This document shows positions 12,091-22,961 of a stretch of DNA of 64,000 bases, piece by piece. A program made the position numbers and the translations under genes. The DNA is from Rhodosporidiobolus odoratus (Eukaryota; Basidiomycota; Microbotryomycetes; Sporidiobolales; Sporidiobolaceae): the NCBI GenBank assembly GCA_034387635.1, contig JAOANU010000005.1, positions 992,001 through 1,056,000 of the forward strand. The letters are read 5' to 3'. The notes under the pieces are model-generated. The model searched no databases and was not told the origin of the DNA. It saw only the letters and a program-made list of their open reading frames with translations. Within the stretch, counting starts at the first letter, position 1. Every line of letters begins with the position of its first letter.

Positions 12091-12462
12091 TTTTGTTCTG
12101 TTGTGTTTGCCCAAGCAAATGTCGTTGTACTCCATCTTGCTCAGCACTTCAGCGGAGGGAAGAAAACAATCTAGCCGAGAAAAGAAAGGAAATATCGTAG
12201 TTTCAAGCTCTCTTCTGGCTTTTCACATCACTGAAAGCTCGTCGTCACCTACCCTGTTGCGTGGCGCGTGCTATCGTCAATTTTTACGGAGCAGAAACCC
12301 AGGAGGAACCAGAAGAATTGCGCACCAAGCAACTTTTAACAAAGAAGATTGCGAAGGAGCGCAAGCTGAGGAGTAGGTCCATTCTTCGATACGGAACCGT
12401 CTGCCAAAATGTAGATCTTACACTGATCTCTCGGGTACCCGCAGTCGAAGCTCAACGCGCCA
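12091..12462 (+). other. Gap before acidic unknown gene; possible unplaced 5' exon
   Basis: Contains the 3' region of the HIU hydrolase gene and the leader of the next one. A Glu/Lys-rich stretch at about 12261-12370 looks protein-like, but it lacks an ATG and I could not splice it in phase to the exon at 12463. Confidence 0.35.
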
Positions 12463-13189
12463 ATGAAGAGCCTCTTCCGGAAGAATCTACCAAAGCGACA
12501 AAGAAAGCCGCAGCTCACCGAAGAGCAGGACGTCTACTACAGCAACGCCATCGACCTGTTTGTGGAGGAACGCATGCTCGCAAAGGACGACATGCTTCGC
12601 TACAAGAAAGATGGCATTCTCAGCCGCTTGAATGATGCGTTCTGCAAGAATTTGATCGGCAGAATCGACGGCAGCGAGTGGCCACGGACGCTGCTCAACA
12701 AAGAGTTCGCGAATGTTGCCAATTTCTTCCGTCCAAAGGTCCGTCAGCAACTCTTATTTGTGCCATCCGATGAGTATGCCTTAACGAACAGTGGTTGTTG
12801 TGTTGTCTATTCAGAATGATCACGCCGACTTGTGCACCTTTCTGGCCGATGCGCACACCACCAGCATCACCTTTTCCTCAACCTTCTCGACTCCGGAAAA
12901 GCGTGCCGAGTTCCGCGCCTCCTGCGATGCTTCACCCTTCTTCGCCAACGGGTGTAATTTCTTCACTCTGCGCGATATGCAGGTACTGGATGAAGCGAGG
13001 TGGATCCTTGCCGCTTTGGACAGCGGGTTCTTGGAGTATGCGCTTGAGGAAGACGAATCAGAGGACTCAGATGAAGACATTGACGAAAATTGCGATTGGC
13101 AGAAGGCGATCGAAGAGCTTGAACAGGCAGAGGAGGAGGAAAAGGATGACGAGGAGGAGCCATGGAGCGAGGGAAGGTTTGCAGGATGA
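12463..13189 (+). CDS. Acidic-tailed protein of unknown function
   Basis: Not recognised. The start at ATG 12463 gives a basic N-terminus (MKSLFRKNLPKRQRKPQL), then a mixed helical region (LTEEQDVYYSNAIDLFVEER, DMLRYKKDGILSRLNDAF, EWPRTLLNKEFANVANFF). One phase-0 intron ends just before 12817 and joins RPK to NDHADLCTFLADAHT. The C-terminal 50 residues are strongly acidic (EEDESEDSDEDIDENCD and EQAEEEEKDDEEE). There is no signal peptide, membrane segment or known motif. The basic head plus acidic tail would suit a nuclear or nucleolar protein, but that is inference only. An additional 5' exon is possible. Confidence 0.6.
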
Positions 13190-13729
13190 ACAGGACGAAG
13201 ATTAAGGTGCTTGTAGGTGCTTCAGCTTGTCAACTACCGTAGTGTACAATCTCTACATGCCGAGCTGCAAACGTCCGAGACAATCTCAAGGGACCCGCTT
13301 TCAGGAGGAAAAAGACAATGACCATGAGCTACTCTCTCCCCTGCTAAGACAGCCACTCGATATTCTGACGTGTTTCTTCCGTGACTTCGTCCAAAGCCAA
13401 AACCTCAGTTCAAGCGTCCTCTGCCCCGTCAGTTACCAAGGTACAATCACGCACCGTTGCACCTTGCAACTTTCTCCTCCGCCCTTTTCCCCGCCATTTT
13501 CTTCTTGTTCCTCCGGTTCCATCCCGTTCCGTCACCGTGCCACCACCTTCGTCAGTACCGGTCCTGTCTTCTTGTCGTTCTCCTCATCTCGTTGTACCGT
13601 TGCAGCCTGGCCCGCATGAAACAAGGTTGTTGTCCGCTTCTTACCTCGTCTCTGCTGTTCCGGTAATCTAGAGCGGACACGATCCGAGGGCAGCCGGTAG
13701 ATGTGGTCGAGATGCAGGAGGGTCGCCGT
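13190..13729. other. Convergent intergenic region, 3' ends only
   Basis: The flanking genes run towards each other, so this 540-bp stretch should contain two 3' untranslated regions. It includes a pyrimidine-rich block at roughly 13,470-13,570. No gene or RNA structure could be supported. Confidence 0.4.
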
Positions 13730-14812
13730 CTACTTGCGCCGGTAGACCAGCATCTTGTCCCGCCCCGCCCTTCCTTCGCTGCTCTTGCCTGGCTTGCGGG
13801 AATAGATTTTTCTGCAGAGGAGCGGGATCAGTCACGCCGTAGACATCATACTTTGTCAGCTCTGAACACTGATATCTTGACCACCTTGAGCCCCGACAAA
13901 CAATGGGAGGAAAAGAACCATAACGCACTCGAAGTTTGTAGCCAGCACCGTATCATAGGCCTCTTCTGACACCGAGTATGGCGGACCTCCCTCTCGATTA
14001 CCGTCTGTACAGCCAGGGACATGAGCCTGACTGTGTGGCAACATAGCGCAGCAGCTGAAATGAGAGAAAACACAGCAACACACCTAGTGGATAGGCCAGC
14101 GCTATCAAGAGTCCTCCCGGGCGTACTATTTCAGCATAGCGCCGACCCCACTTCGTCCTCCACGACGGAGGGATCGCGCAGAAAAAGGTGTAGTCGTAAG
14201 CGAGCGAGACGAGACCCAGGTCGGAGGAGAAAAAGTCGGCAACTTGGCTGTGAGCAACGAATGCAGGGTCAGCAAAGAATCGCTGGTCAGAGACTCACGG
14301 ATGCGTTCACAAGGTAACAGACGGCGGTGCGTTGGCTTGTGCGGCCAGGAATTCCCGAGCACGCTGAACAGCACTGTCCGAAATGTCGATTCCGAGGGCG
14401 TCAAAGCCACGAGAAGCGAAGTAGGTGGCATCGTAGCCCTGTAGGAATAGGGCAACAGCTGGGCTGAGTCGGTATGTATGGCACCAGGTGGGCGGAGACC
14501 CGACGGCGTACCTTTCCGCACCCGGCGACGAGGGCTTTACCGTCTTTGAGTGTCAAGCGAGACCCCGACTTCTTCCCAGCGCTCTTCAATCAGCTCTACC
14601 AGCGCTGGCTGAGCATTCAGTCCGTCCCAGGGCGTCGCTTGAGCTTGCCAAGCTTGTTCCCACCCTACCGGAGTCACCAATGTCAGCATAGGACAAGGGT
14701 ATTCGCGTGATGGGGCCGTAGGGTCGTGAGACTGACCGGCTACAGGATCGGCACTGAGCAGCTCTCGAACCTTGAGCATGGCAGGAGTTGGTGCAGGGCC
14801 AGCGGATGTCAT
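13730..14812 (-). CDS. TPMT-family SAM methyltransferase (thiol methyltransferase-like)
   Basis: Class I S-adenosylmethionine-dependent methyltransferase of the thiopurine/thiol methyltransferase family. Family members methylate small thiols or halide ions; the substrate here is unknown. Starting at MTSAGPAPTPAML it reads WEQAWQAQATPWDGLNAQPAL, the family's WxxxW...PWD motif. Next come DGKALVAGCGKGYDATYFAS (motif I, SAM-binding loop), GFDALGIDISDSAVQRARE (motif II acidic residue) and GGPPYSVSEEAYDT. The C-terminus is SEGRAGRDKMLVYRRK, equivalent to the usual RxGxExMxxWRR ending. The stop is the complement of 13730-13732. Frames further upstream run to 15073 but lack family similarity, so the shorter start was chosen. 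Confidence 0.75.
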
Positions 14813-15232
14813 CCCGACGAGGTGGGGGAGGCGGAAGCGGGCGAAGGCTGTAGTCAGGCGTGGTAAGGCGAAGCTGGAGCGCGAGGAGCCGGATTCACAA
14901 CAGTCTAGTAACGCAATGTGGGATAAAGGGTGCTGGACAATTGCAAGGCGGCAAGCTTGCAGATATAATACGGTAAGGCAGGAAGAGGCGCAAGTGCGGA
15001 GTGTCTCATCAGACATGATGGACTCAGACTCGGCCGGCATCCATCCGGGCTGCTCTGCTTCAAAACTCCGCACATTGCCGGGCTCTCACCTTCAGCTTGC
15101 CTCTCCAATACCCGCACTTGCCGAGCAGCACCCTACAGCCGGTATCGGCGCCTCACTGCTCGCAAGTCACCCGATATCCAATCTTCGCTGCCCACCGCTC
15201 CGCCTTCTCGCCACACATCTCGACATTCCAGC
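14813..15232. promoter_or_regulatory. Divergent gap, methyltransferase / SDR
   Basis: A 420-bp gap between divergent starts. The methyltransferase reading frame stays open upstream to 15073, but that extension is Cys/Ser-rich and I treat it as leader. No specific regulatory site was recognised. Confidence 0.4.
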
Positions 15233-16660
15233 ATGAGCGCCTCGTCCTCCCTCTCCTCCGGTGCAGTACCGCCGCCTGAACTCGCCTCGTCCGGAGCCTC
15301 CGGTGTCCACTTCCTCCCCGCCACGTATGAAGAGATCGGAGCTATTCGTCGACAGGCGTTCTCCTCGTCCGATAACGATGCTGAGAGTCTCTCTACGGAC
15401 CAGCTCTTTGCTGAGGGAGCGAAACTCAAGGACAAGGTACTCGTCATCACTGGCGCTGGTAGTCAGAAAGGCTTCGGAGGTAGCTTGGCCATGAGAGCCG
15501 CGGTCGAGTATGGTGCAAAGGTGGTAGTGAGCGATGTGAGGGAGGGTGCGGTCGCAGAGGTGGTCAAGGTGATCCAGGACAAAGGAGGGTATGTACTCTG
15601 CCCTGACCCACCGATGTCCCCTCGCTCAAAGTCTGACCTGCAGAAAAGCGACCGGAATCGCTTGCGATGTCACGTCTTGGGAAGACCAGGTCCGCATGTT
15701 CCGACACGCCGTCGACACTTTTGGCCAAGTAGACGTAGTTGTCGCCAATGCTGGAATGGGCGACGACGCAATCGCGCTCCTCGATGAGACCACGACCGAG
15801 ACAGGCGAGCCGGCTGTACGTTCTTTCTTTCTCCGCGTTAGCCTGCTGCATCGCTTATTGGCCCTTGTTTCGATGCAGAAACCGGCGCTACAATGCCTCA
15901 ATGTGGACCTCGTAGGCGTAATTTACTGTTTGTCCGCCTTTCCGCCATTCCCTCATCACGTGAGATTTCAAATCCGCTCCACACAGCTGCCAAGCTAGCA
16001 TTCTACCACCTGCGCCGTAGTCCCTCTAAGGATGTAAAGGCTTTCCTCGCAGTTGGAAGCGTCAGTACGTCAAGTCCGGTGGTCCCGTCTCTTCACCCTT
16101 ATGTATGACCTTCCTAACCTCGATCACCATTTCTCCTCCAGGCTCCTACTTTGCTTTCCCTACTCAAGTATTGTACGCAGCGAGTGAGTCAGGTCTTTCG
16201 TCCGATGCGGTCCTGCGCTGACTTTTTCCTGCGCAGGCAAGCATGGCACTCTCGGGTTGACCCGCGCGCTGCACTACGACGGTCTCGAGAATGGCATCAA
16301 GTGCGCTTTCAATCCTTCTCACCCGCTTAATCGATCGCACTCACACCCCATGCTGCACCTGACAGGGTGAGCTGCATCGCTCCGTGGATCGTAGACACCC
16401 CAATTTTGGGCGGAGCTGCCGAAGCGCTCGTCGGCGTGCCTATGGCCAAGCTCGAAGATGTCGTCGGAGCGATGGTCACGGCGTCCACGACGGTCGAGGG
16501 CGGGAAGACGTATGTCATCGATGAGCAGTACGTGTCTTGCTTGTGACCTGTTTCAGAGGTTCGCGAGGGTTTCTGGGCGCCCTTGAATCTGACTGCCTTT
16601 CTTACGCACAGGGGTGTCTACTCCCTGCCTCACAAGTCGAGCGGGTATCTAGCTAAGTAG
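15233..16660 (+). CDS. Short-chain dehydrogenase/reductase (classical SDR)
   Basis: NAD(P)-dependent oxidoreductase of unknown substrate. A 65-residue N-terminal extension rich in Ser and Ala precedes the Rossmann fold. The cofactor motif is VLVITGAGSQKGFGG (Gly-rich motif near residues 73-82), and ACDVTSWEDQ and VVVANAGMGDD (NAG motif) follow. After splicing at a GTACGT donor near 16063 the chain reads LAVGSVSSYFAFP then VLYAASKHGTLGL, which supplies the catalytic Ser and YxxxK. Later come CIAPWIVDTPI and TTVEGGKTYVIDEQ. The end is SSGYLAK then TAG at 16658-16660. Seven introns are needed. The last one carries only the terminal 15 or so residues on its 3' exon. Confidence 0.75.
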
Positions 16661-16765
16661 ATTAGGAGGTAAAGTCACGCTGAAGATTGCCGGGTAGGGA
16701 TTCGCTAGAAGCAGCGCGCAGAGTATTACAGCATATACCGTGTACTCCTCTCATTCGAGTTTAGT

Positions 16766-16808
16766 GGAGCAGCCTGCACCCTTGTCCGGAGCAGCCTGCA
16801 CCCTTGTT
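16766..16808. repeat. Two-copy 22-bp tandem repeat
   Basis: Two adjacent copies share the core GCAGCCTGCACCCTTGT and differ only at their last bases. It lies in a convergent 3' region and looks like a simple local duplication. Confidence 0.8.
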
Positions 16809-16814
16809 GGACAT

Positions 16815-16820
16815 AATAAA
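16815..16820 (+). terminator. Possible poly(A) signal for SDR gene
   Basis: An exact AATAAA lies about 155 bases after the SDR stop codon on the same strand. Fungal poly(A) signals are degenerate, so this is only suggestive. Confidence 0.3.
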
Positions 16821-16847
16821 GCTCGTTAACATACCGCCGCTAAACGG

Positions 16848-18616
16848 TCAACCCCTTTTCTCCCTCGCCAAAAACCCAAACTTGGAGGGCTTCTTCACCC
16901 CCGTCGAGTCCACATCACTCGTCACGGGTACATCCTTCTCTTCGACCGGCTTATCGGCCTTGCCCTGCTTCCGAGCGATATCGGCTGGAGAAATGGACGA
17001 GTCGGTTTTGCGTTTGATGGTGAGACAGCTGCCAGGACAAGGAAGTCAGCACCAACAATGTCGAAGAGAGAAGAGACAAGGAAGAAGAGCGTACTTGATA
17101 TCGTAGAACGCGCAGATATCGCCAATGACTTCCCAGACGAAATGTCCGTAAACGAGCAAGGCCAGTCCCAAGCACCCGAGCACGACATCGTGAGTCCTCG
17201 ACTCGTTCGCCTGTACGAGACCTAGTCGCGCATCGACGGCTCCGAGGACTGACAGCATGAGCAACGGATGCTTCCACGCCGCTGGGAAGGGGGACTTGGT
17301 GAGATGAGCGAGGATGAGGAGCTGAACGTGGTGGGCGAAGGAGACACCCCAGAAGAGGGTGAAGGGAATGAAGAGGGTGGTGCGGAGGAGAAGAGATTCG
17401 CGGGCGTGTAGCCAAGAGAGCATGGCAGCCGTGTGCACGATGTAGGGAGTGAGACGGCTGAGCGGTTTGAGAAGGTGGATAGGGGAGCGGGAAGAGGCGG
17501 GCAGGGAAAGATAGACATTGTGGGTGGCCGAGATGATGTTAAAGAAGAGGCCGATGGAGGAGAAGACGAGGAAGAGGTCGTTCAGGGGAAGGTCCTTGAC
17601 GCGGAAGGGAAGAGACGAGAGGAGGGAAAAAGAAGAGGGGTTGATGCCGAACAGGGAGAGGACGCCCGTATCCCAGAATTGCGGACCTGCAATGAACCGC
17701 AGTGAGCACAAAGTTCTGAGAACAGCCAGAGTCCTTGACGAACCCTTGAAGCCGGTCATTGTGAATACTGCAACGACGAGCAGGAGCCCCTCGACTGGAC
17801 CTGAGAACGCCGAAAGGAAGAGTGTGCCAGTGTGGTACTCTTCCCAGGTCGTGAGGTAAAAGTTCATGTTCGTGGCGACAAGGGATGCAACAGTCCACCA
17901 GGAAAGGCCTAGGTTGAGAGCGCTCGCGGCGAGGAGGCAGCCGAGGGTGGTGTTGAGCGCATCGCAGCCATGGTCGAAGAGCTCGCCGAGCTGCAGCCTC
18001 ACAAGAGTCAGTACATCTTATCGCGAGGAGAAAGAAAATAGGCGACAAGGGAGAAGTGACTTGTGAGGAAGTGGTAGAACTGGAAGCGTACCGGTCCACT
18101 CTGTCCTGTCCTACGCGCCTGCTTGCCATCGATAGCATCCAAGCTCTGATACGCAAACAAGCCGGCCGCAAAAGTCCAGTAGAGCCATCTCGGGGCCGCC
18201 TCCCCTGCAGTCGCAACCTCCGACTTGCCCAGGAGTCGGTAGAAAAAGGACGAGAGTACGGAGGGCGCAGACGACGAAGGGGGGAACAGCGGATCCCAGG
18301 CTCCACCTTTCGAGACGTGCAACGGCTTTGAACCGGTCGAGAGGGTGGGGTTGTAGTAAAGGAGGGAGAGGAAGTTGAGGAAGACGAGCGAGAGGCCGAG
18401 GAGAGTGATTGCGTTGGGTGCCATGGTTTTGGGGAAGAGCAGAACTAATCGGTTCCAGAAGGGGTTGAGGACGTATTTCTGCGCAAAGAGGAGGTTCAGC
18501 AACACAAGGGTACAGGATTAGAAAGGGAGCGTTACCGAGGTGAGTGAGAGGTCAGTACTGCTGTACTTGTACTTGAGCAGCCTGTCCCGCTTTGCAGCGG
18601 GGATGTAGAGACCCAT
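16848..18616 (-). CDS. Choline/ethanolamine phosphotransferase (CPT1/EPT1 type)
   Basis: Final step of the Kennedy pathway: transfers phosphocholine or phosphoethanolamine from CDP-alcohol to diacylglycerol in the ER/Golgi membrane. MGLYIPAAKRDRLLKYKY and TMAPNAITLLGLSLVFLNFL open the protein. The CDP-alcohol phosphotransferase signature is intact: LDAIDGKQARRTGQSGPLG followed by ELFDHGCDALN, which matches DGxxARx(8)Gx(3)Dx(3)D. About eight to ten hydrophobic segments follow (for example ASALNLGLSWWTVASLVAT and GLLLVVAVFTMTGF), as expected for the family. The C-terminus is cytosolic-looking and charged (ADKPVEEKDVPVTSDVDST). The stop is the complement of 16848-16850. Choline versus ethanolamine specificity cannot be told from sequence alone. 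Confidence 0.85.
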
Positions 18617-19052
18617 GATGGCCAAGTGAAAGAGACGAGCTGTTGAAGGTGTATTAGCGCCTGCCGACGGTCGTAGAACGTGGAACGAGCAATGTAGCTT
18701 TCTTGAGCTCTATTGATGGTGCTTGCTGAGCGAATTGACTAGTCAGGCGACGTTGCGTGGTCAAACGGATAGAAGCGACCGCGATGACGATGGGAAGTGT
18801 GTGGCAGGACACAGTCAGGCTTGCGTACGATCCATCTTCACTTCAGCACTTCGAGGGAAGGCGCATCGTAGACTTAGCAATATATCATATTACCATAATG
18901 CTGGATGAGCGCTTGCGAAGAAATACACAACATGACAGATTCTTGTTTCTCCACCGTTCTCTTACCCTCCTGCTTCTGTTCTTCCACGGCCCCCTCGCCT
19001 ATGCCAGTATAGTCACGCCGTATAGGTTAGACACCCTGCCTGATCACTCCTT
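18617..19052. other. Gap between two minus-strand genes
   Basis: A 436-bp stretch upstream of the phosphotransferase and downstream of the DUF3074 gene. It is locally AT-richer than its surroundings (around 18,870-18,960), which suits a promoter plus 3' region. A GTG-initiated plus-strand frame at 18757-19056 was judged spurious. Confidence 0.4.
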
Positions 19053-20360
19053 CTAGTAATCCCGCAACGGGACCTCCTTTTGAAACATCTCGAGCGTGAA
19101 CCTACCCGCCGGCATCCTTCCCATCCCTCCACCTGGGTTGGCCACGTCGGTCGTGACGCGAGGTTTGGACGGGTTTTGGGCAGAAGCATTCGAGTTGGCA
19201 GTGTAGGTGCCGGACTTGACGGCGGACGCGTTCGGCGGGTGGGCTTTCGAGATCCAGGTTAGGATTGAGGGGACAGAGTCGGCGAGGGATTGTGCCCTGG
19301 TCAGATTCACGTCAAAGTTAGTTTTTGCTTGACTACATGGGAAGATGATGGATGCGGGAGCGCGCGGGTCGGCTCGCAGAAGAAGGCGTTCGGCAAGGTA
19401 AGAACAAAACGCACATCTTGCTTTCGACCAGCTTGACCGGAATACTCCCTCCCGGCGTACTGAGACTCGCGCAAGTCCACTCGATGTCACCGCCGTCGAC
19501 TTCCCTGATCCTCTCCACCGTCGCGGTCGTTCCCCGCACATACTTCTTTTCCTCCTTGACCTCCGCTGGGGTCGTAATCGGGAGGGAGAACACCATGAAT
19601 TCCCGCTCACCCTTTGGAGCAGATGACGCCTCCTTAGACTTGGTATCCTTCTCCGAGGCCTTGGCGGAGGAGTGTTTTTGGGAAGGTTGGTCGGACGAGG
19701 TGGCCGAGTCGGAGGGGGAACAGACGACGAGGTGGCACATGAAGGAGCGATCGGTCGCGCCGAAGGGCAGCTTGTAGAGCTTGAGATAGCAGTCTACGAG
19801 CGGGAGAAACGTGTTGGCATCTACCCAGACGACCTAGAACAGGCAGCATCGAGAGAAGCAGAAAAGAGCTTACCCTTCTTCCCTTCACCCTTGCCCACGT
19901 CTACCACCTTGACGAGGTTGTCGACATACTCCTCCTCCTGGCCGATATGGTTGTCACCCAGTGCATCCCACCAGACGTCGTAGCCGCCGTGTTCTCGTGC
20001 TTTAAGGCGGGAAACCCGCTTGTGCCAAAGGATCCCGACGTCACCGGCTTCACCTACCACCAGACAACGAGTCAGACGTATTCGGTAAGCTAGAAGAAAA
20101 AAGAGCGGCAGCTTACCGGTTGGCGAATCACCGTGAGACTGGCCTACAGCGGCTGGCTCGTAAACGACATTTCCTTGAGGCAGGGTGAAGGTTTCGACGA
20201 CGCCATTGTGCCAGGCTTTCTTCTCAGTCCAGGCTTCGTGGTTGACAAGCTGCTTTGCCTCTTCAATCAACTGATTTTCGAAGTCGGCGTCGTCGGGAGA
20301 AGGGACGGAAGCAAGCGGGGTGGGAGTGAGGGTGAGGTGCCGGAGAGTCAAGGGCGACAT
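19053..20360 (-). CDS. DUF3074 (START/SRPBCC-like) protein
   Basis: Predicted soluble protein with a START-like lipid or hydrophobic ligand-binding fold of the fungal DUF3074 family; ligand unknown. MSPLTLRHLTLTPTPLASV opens it, then LVNHEAWTEKKAWHNGVVET. The domain region has VGILWHKRVSRLKAREHGGY, DVWWDALGDNHIGQEEEYVD, ATDRSFMCHLVVCSPSDS, REFMVFSLPITTPAEV and EKKYVRGTTATVERIREVDG. DIEWTCASLSTPGGSIPVKL and SVPSILTWISKAHPP close it. These match the order of conserved blocks I associate with DUF3074. A Ser/Lys-rich low-complexity insert splits the domain. The tail GGMGRMPAGRFTLEMFQKEV is Gly/Met-rich. Introns lie near 19330-19420, 19835-19872 and 20050-20115. Confidence 0.65.
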
Positions 20361-20699
20361 CGGTGAGGAAGTGTACTAACGCTAAGATGGTACAACAAGG
20401 GAGTCAAAGCAAGTAAGAGCGAGATTGCGAGAGGGCAGCCAGGCCGAGGAGGAACAGAAAGACGTAGTCAGGCAAAGTCAGGTGGGGGGCTTCACCTTCC
20501 GAGCAAAAGCCGGTTTTTTTTGGCCAGAGCCCCTGGTACTACTAGTACGGATGTCCCGGGGGCTAGAAATTTACAGGAGAAGACGCGACAGATTGTAAAG
20601 GGACTTGGCGAAAACGAGAATCGACGTACGAAGGGAAGCGCCTGACGCTCTCCTGCTCGCACTGTCGCTACTTGCTGTACGCACTAGACTACAGTCACC
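20361..20699. promoter_or_regulatory. Divergent promoter, DUF3074 / PA2G4
   Basis: 339-bp gap between divergent starts, with a T8 run near 20515 and pyrimidine-rich segments. No specific factor site was recognised. Confidence 0.4.
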
Positions 20700-22652
20700 A
20701 TGTCTGCCCCCGCTGCTACCCCCGAACTCGCCCGTAAGCCCCTTCGCTACTCGTTCCCTCCCCCTTGCTCATCTTTCTGCTCACCTCAATTGTCCCTCTC
20801 TGCACCACTCTATCGACGAAACCGCCATCCTGATTTTCACTACAACTCATTATGATGGCGACACCCGCTTCGCGCCGTCGCTCTCGACTCATGCGACCCA
20901 CGCCATGCTCCTTCCCGACCTCCTGCGCCTTCAACCTGTAACACACACCACCTCTGTCGCTCCACACGCCACACCGCATCCGTCATTTGGTCGACACTTG
21001 ACGCCTTGCCCTTGTCCCACCCGGCTCCTACCCTTCCTCGACCATCGTCCTCGCTTGCCGCCTTCCTTCGTCCATCTCAAATCTCTGCCCCGGCTCGCCT
21101 CTTTCCAACAGTCCCCACTGCCACCCTTGACAAGTACAAGGCCGCCGCTACCGTTGTCGATGGTGTCCTCAAGAAGCTGATTGAGAAGGCTGTCGAGGGA
21201 GCCAACCTTCTCGAGCTGTGTAACGAGGGTGACAAGCTCGTCGAGGAGGGCGTCAAGGGCCTTTACAACAAGGTCAAGGGCACCCCCAAGGGTACGTCCC
21301 CACTCACCTCGGCGCAGTCATAACTCGCTCACTGACATTGCTACTCTTTCCTTTGTTCTTTTTTTGCGCCCTCCCTCTTCTGCCGCCGCCCGTAGGTATC
21401 GCATACCCCACCTCCGTCTCCGTCAACAATGTCCTCCAGAACTTCTCTCCTGTCCCCTCCGACAAGGGGGCCTCCGCACAGGTACTCAAGAAGGACGACG
21501 TTGTCAAGTTCACCGTTGGCGCTCACATCGACGGCTACCCCGTTGTTTCCGGCGAGACGTGGGTCAGACTTCACTTTGTCACACTCGCTACCCCGAGTTC
21601 TGACAACTCTCCGTCGCTGCAGCGTTGTCGTCGGTGCCTCCACTGTCGAGGGTGTCCGCGCCAACCTCCTTGCCGCCGCTTACCAGGCCGGTGAGATCGC
21701 CCTCCGTGCCGTCAAGCCTGGCGTCCGCAACTGGGCCGTCACTGATGCCGTCAAGGGTCTGTTGAAGGAGTACGAGGCTAGCGGTGTTAAAGGTGTCGAG
21801 GGCATTCTCTCCCACCAGGTGCGTTCGCTTTCTAGTCTTGTTCCTCCGCTCTACTCGCGCTCTCGCTATGCGTGCCCTCGATTGCGACGGCACGCTGACC
21901 TGCTTCCTCGACAGTTCACCCAAAACAACCTCGAGGCCAAGAAGGGTCTCATCGCTTTCCCCAACTCCAACCAGCGTGCCGACTCTGAGAACGCTTACAC
22001 CTTCGAGGAGGGCGAAGTTTACGGCTTCAACGTCATCGTTACGGATGGCGAGAGGACTGTTAGTTACTTTCGCTCCCCGATCCTAATCTGTGAGGCAGTG
22101 TTCTGATCCTTTTTTCTTTCTACTCGCAGCCCAAAACCTCCGACCTTGCCCGCACCACTATCTTCTCCAAGACCCAATCGACTTACATGCTCAAGATGAA
22201 GACCTCTCGCGCTACGTTCACCGAAATCTCCCAGAAGGCTGGCTCCTTCCCCTTCACCCTCCGCATCATGGATGACGAGACCCGTGCTCGCATGGGTGTC
22301 CGCGAGTGCGTGCAACATCAGCTGGTCCGGGGTTACGACCTTGCGTTCGTCTCTTTTTCCCACTTTTGCTGCTTTTCCGGGCGACAGATTCTGACTGTAT
22401 ATTCGTCCGCATGTTTTGCGCAGCACCACCGACAAGCCCGAAAACCTTTCCGCCTCCGTCTTCATCACCTTCACCGTCACCAAGACTGGCGCTGCCCGTC
22501 TTTCGCTCGCACCGTCGTTCTACTCTACCGACAAGGTCAAGTCGGACGTCGAGCTGTCGGACGCGCTCAAGCAGGAGCTCGCCCGGCCGTTGAAGCCTAA
22601 GACGGTCAAGAAGAAGAAGGTCGCTGCCGCGAACGGTGAGGAGAAGAAGTAA
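20700..22652 (+). CDS. Ebp1/PA2G4-like protein (M24 fold, Cdb4 homologue)
   Basis: Methionine-aminopeptidase-fold protein without peptidase activity. Relatives (human PA2G4/Ebp1, S. pombe Cdb4) bind ribosomes and nucleic acids. Exon 1 (20700-20733) encodes only MSAPAATPELA. After a 378-nt intron the chain continues TATLDKYKAAATVVDGVLKK, GIAYPTSVSVNNVLQNFSP, KKDDVVKFTVGAHIDGYPVV, LLAAAYQAGEIALRAVKPG, GILSHQFTQNNLEAKKGLI, FEEGEVYGFNVIVTDGER and MKTSRATFTEISQKAGSFPF. The metal-binding Asp and His expected in active M24 enzymes are absent, as in other Ebp1 proteins. The C-terminus is Lys-rich (KPKTVKKKKVAAANGEEKK), fitting RNA or ribosome binding. Introns also lie within 21,290-22,430. Confidence 0.85.
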
Positions 22653-22961
22653 GGAGGGATGGAAGAGGACGGGACTGTTTGTGGGCGGGTAGGATGGACG
22701 CGTAAAAAATGAAAAGACTGGCCCCTGTATAGCTGTAGTTGCTGAGTGCTATGCCTGCCAATGTTCGCTCTCTCTATGCCATATGCCCGTTGCTGTGGCG
22801 CCTTTGGCCTTGCTGACCAGATGCAAGCGGCCGATTGCGGCTGTAGGCGAGAGCGGAGATGGCGAAAGCGACGAAGAAAAGTTTTCATCAGTCCAACTTG
22901 ACTGTCATACTTCTGAACATTCTTGCTCTCCCTAGCTCCAACCCAGATACACAGCTACATC
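22653..22961 (+). other. Tandem gap, PA2G4 3' region and SER3-type promoter
   Basis: 309 bp between two plus-strand genes. An ATG-led frame at 22859 is out of phase with the dehydrogenase and has no family similarity. Confidence 0.4.

Larger units (their letters stand above)
16661..16847. other. Convergent gap with 22-bp tandem duplication
   Basis: Holds both 3' regions. A 22-bp unit beginning GGAGCAGCCTGCACCCTTGT occurs twice head to tail at 16766 and 16788. Confidence 0.5.

Noticed and set aside
12261..12400. Glu/Lys-rich stretch before the acidic unknown gene
   Set aside because: Begins at GTG, and no donor/acceptor pair keeps it in phase with the exon at 12463; left as unplaced.
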